DNA of 64,000 nt from Chrysophaeum taylorii (lineage: Eukaryota; Sar; Pelagophyceae; Pelagomonadales; Pelagomonadaceae), in NCBI GenBank assembly GCA_029834535.1, contig JAQMWT010000065.1:21349-85348 (forward strand), written 5' to 3'. Positions within the stretch are counted from its first letter, which is position 1. Every line of letters starts with the position of its first letter. The notes below the pieces were generated by a model, which was not told the origin of the DNA, ran no database searches, and was given only the letters and a program-made list of their open reading frames with translations. The translations under genes were made by a program, and so were the position numbers. Shown in pieces: positions 59,881-64,000 of this stretch.

Positions 59881-60330
59881 GTGGGTCCAGATGTCGACGA
59901 CGCGCCGCGGCTTGAGCTTCGTCGATTCGAATGGCCGAGCAAGAGGAATGAGGTCACCGAACTCCGACGAGCACTCGCGCTTGTCGACACCGAGAAGACG
60001 GCCACGGCGAGACGCGACCTTCTCGCCTACATCCGCAGCATGCCGCAGGAGCAGTTGGGCGAGCTCACCAACGACGTCACCCCCGACGTCTTGGACGGCA
60101 TGAAGAAGCTTGCGTACGCTATCACGCGGGGGATGGACGCCGCCACCGTCGAACCTGGTGTCGTTCTTCAGCAGTCCGGCCAGGCGATGGCCCAGCTCTG
60201 CATGTGTGGCAGCTCGTCATCGGCTACAACCTCCGCGAGCTCGAGGTCCGCGACCACCAGCTCCAACAGCAGCTCCTCGATCCCGCGGCCGACGCGGCCA
60301 ACGCCTGTCCCCGCTCGCTTCCTTCTTCGT
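59881..60330 (+). pseudogene. DUF760-like (plastid protein family) gene remnant with a TG insertion
   Basis: The frame from about 59881 reads LELRRFEWPSKRNEVTELRR, then LLAYIRSMPQEQLGELTNDV, TPDVLDGMKKLAYAITRGM and SGQAMAQLCM, then breaks. The next frame continues with WQLVIGYNLRELEVRDHQLQ. Removing one TG from ATGTGTGG near 60203-60210 would make the two continuous. The pattern (PEVL.AMK..., then LAQL...MV.GY.LR..E.R..L) resembles DUF760, a family of chloroplast proteins in plants and algae. The upstream AG before ATGTCGACG near 59892 may be an acceptor, so earlier exons could exist. It is either a pseudogene or an assembly error at a TG repeat. Confidence 0.5.
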
Positions 60331-60534
60331 TTTTACCAACCAACCAACCTCCGGCCTGCTCCGATGACGGACGGGGCTCCACACATCAGACACCCACGTC
60401 GTTATTACCCTCCCTTTTTCCCTATGCCCGGCGTACGAAGCCTGCCTGGGCGCTCACTCGTTGGAGAGGCCTCGCGGTTCTCCCTTCTCTCATCGTGGCG
60501 GTCGAACAGCCTTTCAAACACGGACTGACGAGAC

Positions 60535-63500
60535 AAACATCTGTCGAGAGAGTAGTTTTGAAATCCGTTGGTGTTTTATGATGTCCCGCGTAGGCGTGGA
60601 CACCGAACCTAACCGTTGTAGTACCGGAGCGAGAATTCCGCGCGTCACATCAAGTTTGTGGCGCGATGGTCAAAAACGACCACCGATTATATTAAAGAAC
60701 AAGATTATTATTATTGGTAGTAATACAACTTCTCTGTTGGCGGCGAGGGAAGAATTCAAGGGAGGTGGGGTCCCCACGCGTTCGGATCTCGTCGTGGATG
60801 CATTTGAGATGGGTCTCGATGGCGGGGTCCCAGACCAGCAGAAGAAGCTTTGCGTGGTCGGCCAATAGATTTGCGAGGAGGCAGTGTAGATACAGTAGGC
60901 AGGCAGGAGGTGCGTGATGACGCGGGTCAGATACTAGCCTCGCTTTAGCTTCAGCGGTCTCGGGGACCGGCGAGAAGCGGGAGGATTCGTCTTCGTGGTC
61001 GCTCGCGGCAGCGGCGAGCGATATTTTATCGCGGGTGGCGGCGGCGGCCTCTGGTCTTCCGGTTGAGGGCCGCCGGCTCGCCGTTTCCGCCAAACGTCGG
61101 CGAGCGGAGGCAACCCACGCCTGTTATTATGACCCCCACCCCGGCGGCGGTGGCGGCGGTGGCGGCGGGAGGAAGAAGACGAAGAAGCGGCGGCCTTGTA
61201 CTCGTGGTCGATCATGGTCGAGTCGCGCCAATCAGTTATGGAGCGCTTGACGTGCTGATAGCAGCCGTAAACTCTAACGTGGTGGGCGAAGATGGGAAAG
61301 CTGCCGGAATGACGACGTCGACAAAGCGGCGTCCACTCAAAACGTGAACCTGGGTGAGGGCGGCGACGATGGCCCGTGGTGTCGAGGAATGGGCCTCTTG
61401 GGTCCAACCGTGAGCATGCAGATGTCGTCGCCGATGACCTCGTCGATTACCCTTGATCTCGATAGAAGTGAGAACTTCGCGGACGGAATTACGACCAGAC
61501 AAGACATCTCCCCGAGTGGACGACGTACATGTGAGTATTGAGGGATAAGAAGCGTGGACGATCGTGTCGCGCGGCATGAACAACTGCGTCTCGAGCATCG
61601 ACGCGAGCGTGACGACAGATTCGTCGCGCTCGTGAAGGATGGCTGCTAATTTTCGCTCGGTCGAAGGATAGATGTCCGCGAGCCGTCCTCTTCAAAAGGC
61701 CGAGGCGATCGGCGGAAACTTTGTTTCGAGCTCGCCCGTGTCGTCGTATCGGAGATCGAAAGCTAGGAGATCGGAACCGAACGACGTTGACGACGGCGCG
61801 CGATACCCCCTCGTGCCCGGCGAGGGTGGCTGGACGATGACCCGCGTTCTGTTCGCGCGCATCGGACACGCCGTGTTGGTGAGGCGTACTGGAAGAGGGC
61901 GGACCCTTCACAACCCTCGAGGCGTGAACTGCGCGACGACGAGCTTCAAGCCGGGCGAGCCGCGAGAGGCAGCCCGCGATAGTAATTCTCGCGGAACACC
62001 GTCGTCGAAAGATCGCGTACTCGCACACTTTTGTGCAACTTTCGGTGGGCATGTGTTGCTCGTCAAGTAGTCGTTGAGGAGTCGAGATCAGCCGAAATGT
62101 CGTTGATAGGCTGAAGGTTGGTGATGACGTTGCAGAGGTCGCCGACCAGAAACGCCAGAGTGTAGCAGCCGACGACGCCGATCCCGATCGAAAAAATTGC
62201 CTCGCTTAGGTTTCGCTCCGCATGTCCGAGTTGAGGGTCGCCACGGCGAACTCGACGGCCGACGTGTACTGGCCCCAAACGCCAACGTGCCAGCGAGTGA
62301 TCGCACGTTCGGCACGTCGCGTCGCCGACTCGGTCGCAATCCTCGGCACCCTCGAGTATAATTTCGTCGATAAGCCGGAGGGCTGGAGCCTGGTAATGAA
62401 ATATCAAGAACAACACCAACACGTACTTGATGATGGCCTGGGTCCCCGCGCGCAGCGTGATCCGCTTTCCCGACGCGCGCCATGATCCTCGGGTTCTTGA
62501 ACACCCGCAACATCTTCATTAGCCGCACGAGCCGCACGAGCCGCAAGATACCCCGCGCGCCGCGTCCGGAGCCTGCAACAACATGTCGTACGGCAGGATA
62601 TCCAAGACACCAAAGTCAACCAGCTCTTCGCGTACCGTTTCGCGATCTTTCCGTGGTCCACCACCCACTCCTTCTTCGCGTCGAAGAGGCCTCCATCACC
62701 AAATCCACCACGAACAGCGCGTCCACGATGCGGTTCAAGCTGTAGAGCGCGATGTGCTTCCAGTACACCCGCGTCTTCGGCCGGAAAGCTTTCGACCGGA
62801 AATTCGGATACGAACGACAGTTCGAACGGCGTAACGATCAACACGTACAGAATCAACGCCAGCAACACCAGGTCCCATTTGACGCGCCATCCCGCGTGCG
62901 GTTCAACACCCCGTCGTCGCAGGAAACGTCACCTGGTTCTCGGCGAGCTTGCTTCTGCGGCTTTCGAGGTGGCCGAACACGCCACGATTTTCGACGAATC
63001 GTTGGTGGTCCCCTGTGGGCGGCCACTGCCCGTCGTGATGCAGTTCCGACGTCGCACGCTGCACCATGGGCGTCAACGGCGAAAACATCGCGCGCCGCCG
63101 CATCGTGCGGTCCGTTCAACGCTAGCTCCGGCCGACGACGCATTATTAATCTTGTGGTCGTCACAAAACAAGGACCTCTTCACTCTTGCCACACGACACC
63201 AAAAAGTTGTGGGGTTTAAGGTCTTGATGAAGGGTTTGATGTGCCTTTCCATTCAGGTCTTCGGGGGGTAAAGCCCAAGCCGAGAGGGCTGCGGAAAAGC
63301 GGGGTCATCATCGCCGAGCCGCGGCCTAGAGGAAGGGGGCCCGTCGGTCGCGCGCATTTTGTTGTTGCCGTCGGACCTATGTGCGACGAAGTGTGCCATC
63401 CTGCTGGGCGCTGGGTTCCAGGGCTGCCCGAGGCGGCGATCAAGGTGGAGGTTGTTTTTAATAGACTGCTGCTGAAAAGGGAGTGTGAGGGTTTTTTATT

Positions 63501-63972
63501 AGTCGAGTTTATATACTTGTTTTAAAACCCACTTCCTTGCTCTCCGACGTCGAGAGCGAGATCTCCGGAGTATAATTTTTAGCGAGCGATGGCCCCTCCT
63601 CCTCCTCCTCCTCCTCCTCCTCCAGGGTCGCTGTTCGATTCCTGTTCCGGGCCCTCCTCGACTCCCACGCAGCTCAAGTCACCAGCCTCGAGACATACCC
63701 AGGCCACCCGTCTTGGTGGGGCTTCTCTTCGTGCTCATTTACGCCCACCCAGCCTCGATCCTTGACCGCCTCGTCCCAATAAAGGCCACAATCAAGGCTC
63801 AATCGAGACCGACTTTGGCACGACACCAACGGCAGCGACTCCCTACGGGTTTCCTTCCTTTTCTCGAGGCTTTGTGTTGGGGAGGTGTCCGTCTCGTCTC
63901 TCGCCTCTGCCCCAACTGCCTGGCTCCCCATGCTTGGGAGAGGTCTGAAATTGGTTAGTTAGTTAGTTAGTT
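60535..63972 (-). repeat. Inverted duplication, right arm
   Basis: This is the reverse-complement counterpart of 52309-55800, with many substitutions and one- to few-base indels. The spacer between the arms is about 4.7 kb. The TTAG tetranucleotide run (about 63954-63978) marks the outer edge, and the TCC/CCT triplet run (about 63594-63623) corresponds to the GGA run of the left arm. Confidence 0.92.
60737..63143 (-). pseudogene. Decayed copy of the CNG/EAG-like channel gene
   Basis: The start-codon equivalent is at 63143 and the stop-codon equivalent near 60737, where the TAA is lost. All channel segments can be found, but in shifting frames: for example S1 in 62404-62868, the voltage-sensor stretch with a one-base insertion (near 62546), S5 and pore split between 62088-62546 and 62063-62422, and the CNB region in 61236-61598 and 60934-61407. 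At least a dozen small indels interrupt it. No functional channel can be made. It is a useful outgroup for judging which residues of the intact copy are constrained. Confidence 0.9.
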
Positions 63973-64000
63973 AGTTAGTGTGGGAGCAATACGTAACTGA

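Overview
The window is nuclear DNA of a eukaryote. Genes carry short GT-AG introns (38-131 nt), and the proteins include WASH-complex strumpellin, the exosome helicase Mtr4, an HSF-type DNA-binding protein and REJ/polycystin-like membrane proteins. The GC-rich sequence, the giant FG-GAP plus Pro/Thr/Ser-repeat surface protein and the ion channel with a Tudor-like insert suggest a stramenopile alga, perhaps pelagophyte-like. That placement is inference from gene style; no phylogeny was run.

Layout. 1-7.5 kb: the 3' end of an unknown gene, then MTR4 and strumpellin, both on the minus strand. 7.5-8.6 kb: first copy of an unclassified interspersed repeat, here called element A. 8.9-10.8 kb: AGC-type kinase with an N-myristoylation motif and a CNB-like domain. 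11.2-26.8 kb: one giant gene, reconstructed here as five exons encoding about 5,127 aa (signal peptide, seven FG-GAP blades, a roughly 2,900-residue Pro/Thr/Ser region with an exact 417-nt tandem repeat, REJ-like region, multi-pass C-terminus). 26.8-33 kb: PLOD-type glycosyltransferase, a tandem SOD-TSP1-TM protein, an SRPBCC protein, a broken BART-domain gene and an Era GTPase. 33-36.3 kb: element A copy 2 joined to tandem dead LINE fragments. 37-40.6 kb: a single-polypeptide acetate kinase-phosphotransacetylase. 41-51.9 kb: compact mixed-strand genes (PDZ protein, DFRP-like protein, two small unknowns, double gamma-glutamylcyclotransferase-like protein, a third LINE fragment with target-site duplication, REXO-type exonuclease, secreted Cys-rich protein, CAP10-type glucosyltransferase, HSF). 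52.3-64 kb: a 3.5-kb inverted duplication. The left arm carries an intact CNG/EAG-like channel gene and the right arm a decayed copy. Between the arms lie element A copy 3, an MFS transporter, an uncharacterised stretch and a frameshifted DUF760-like gene.

Themes. Many genes sit head-to-head or tail-to-tail with gaps under 100 bp, and one pair overlaps at the stop codons. Several products belong to the cell surface or secretory pathway (giant REJ protein, SOD-TSP1 protein, two glycosyltransferases, secreted Cys-rich protein), and two use CNB-type sensor folds. All three element A copies lie directly upstream of a gene in the same relative orientation. The LINE fragments look like the 3' part of a reverse transcriptase followed by a PD-(D/E)xK-like nuclease region.
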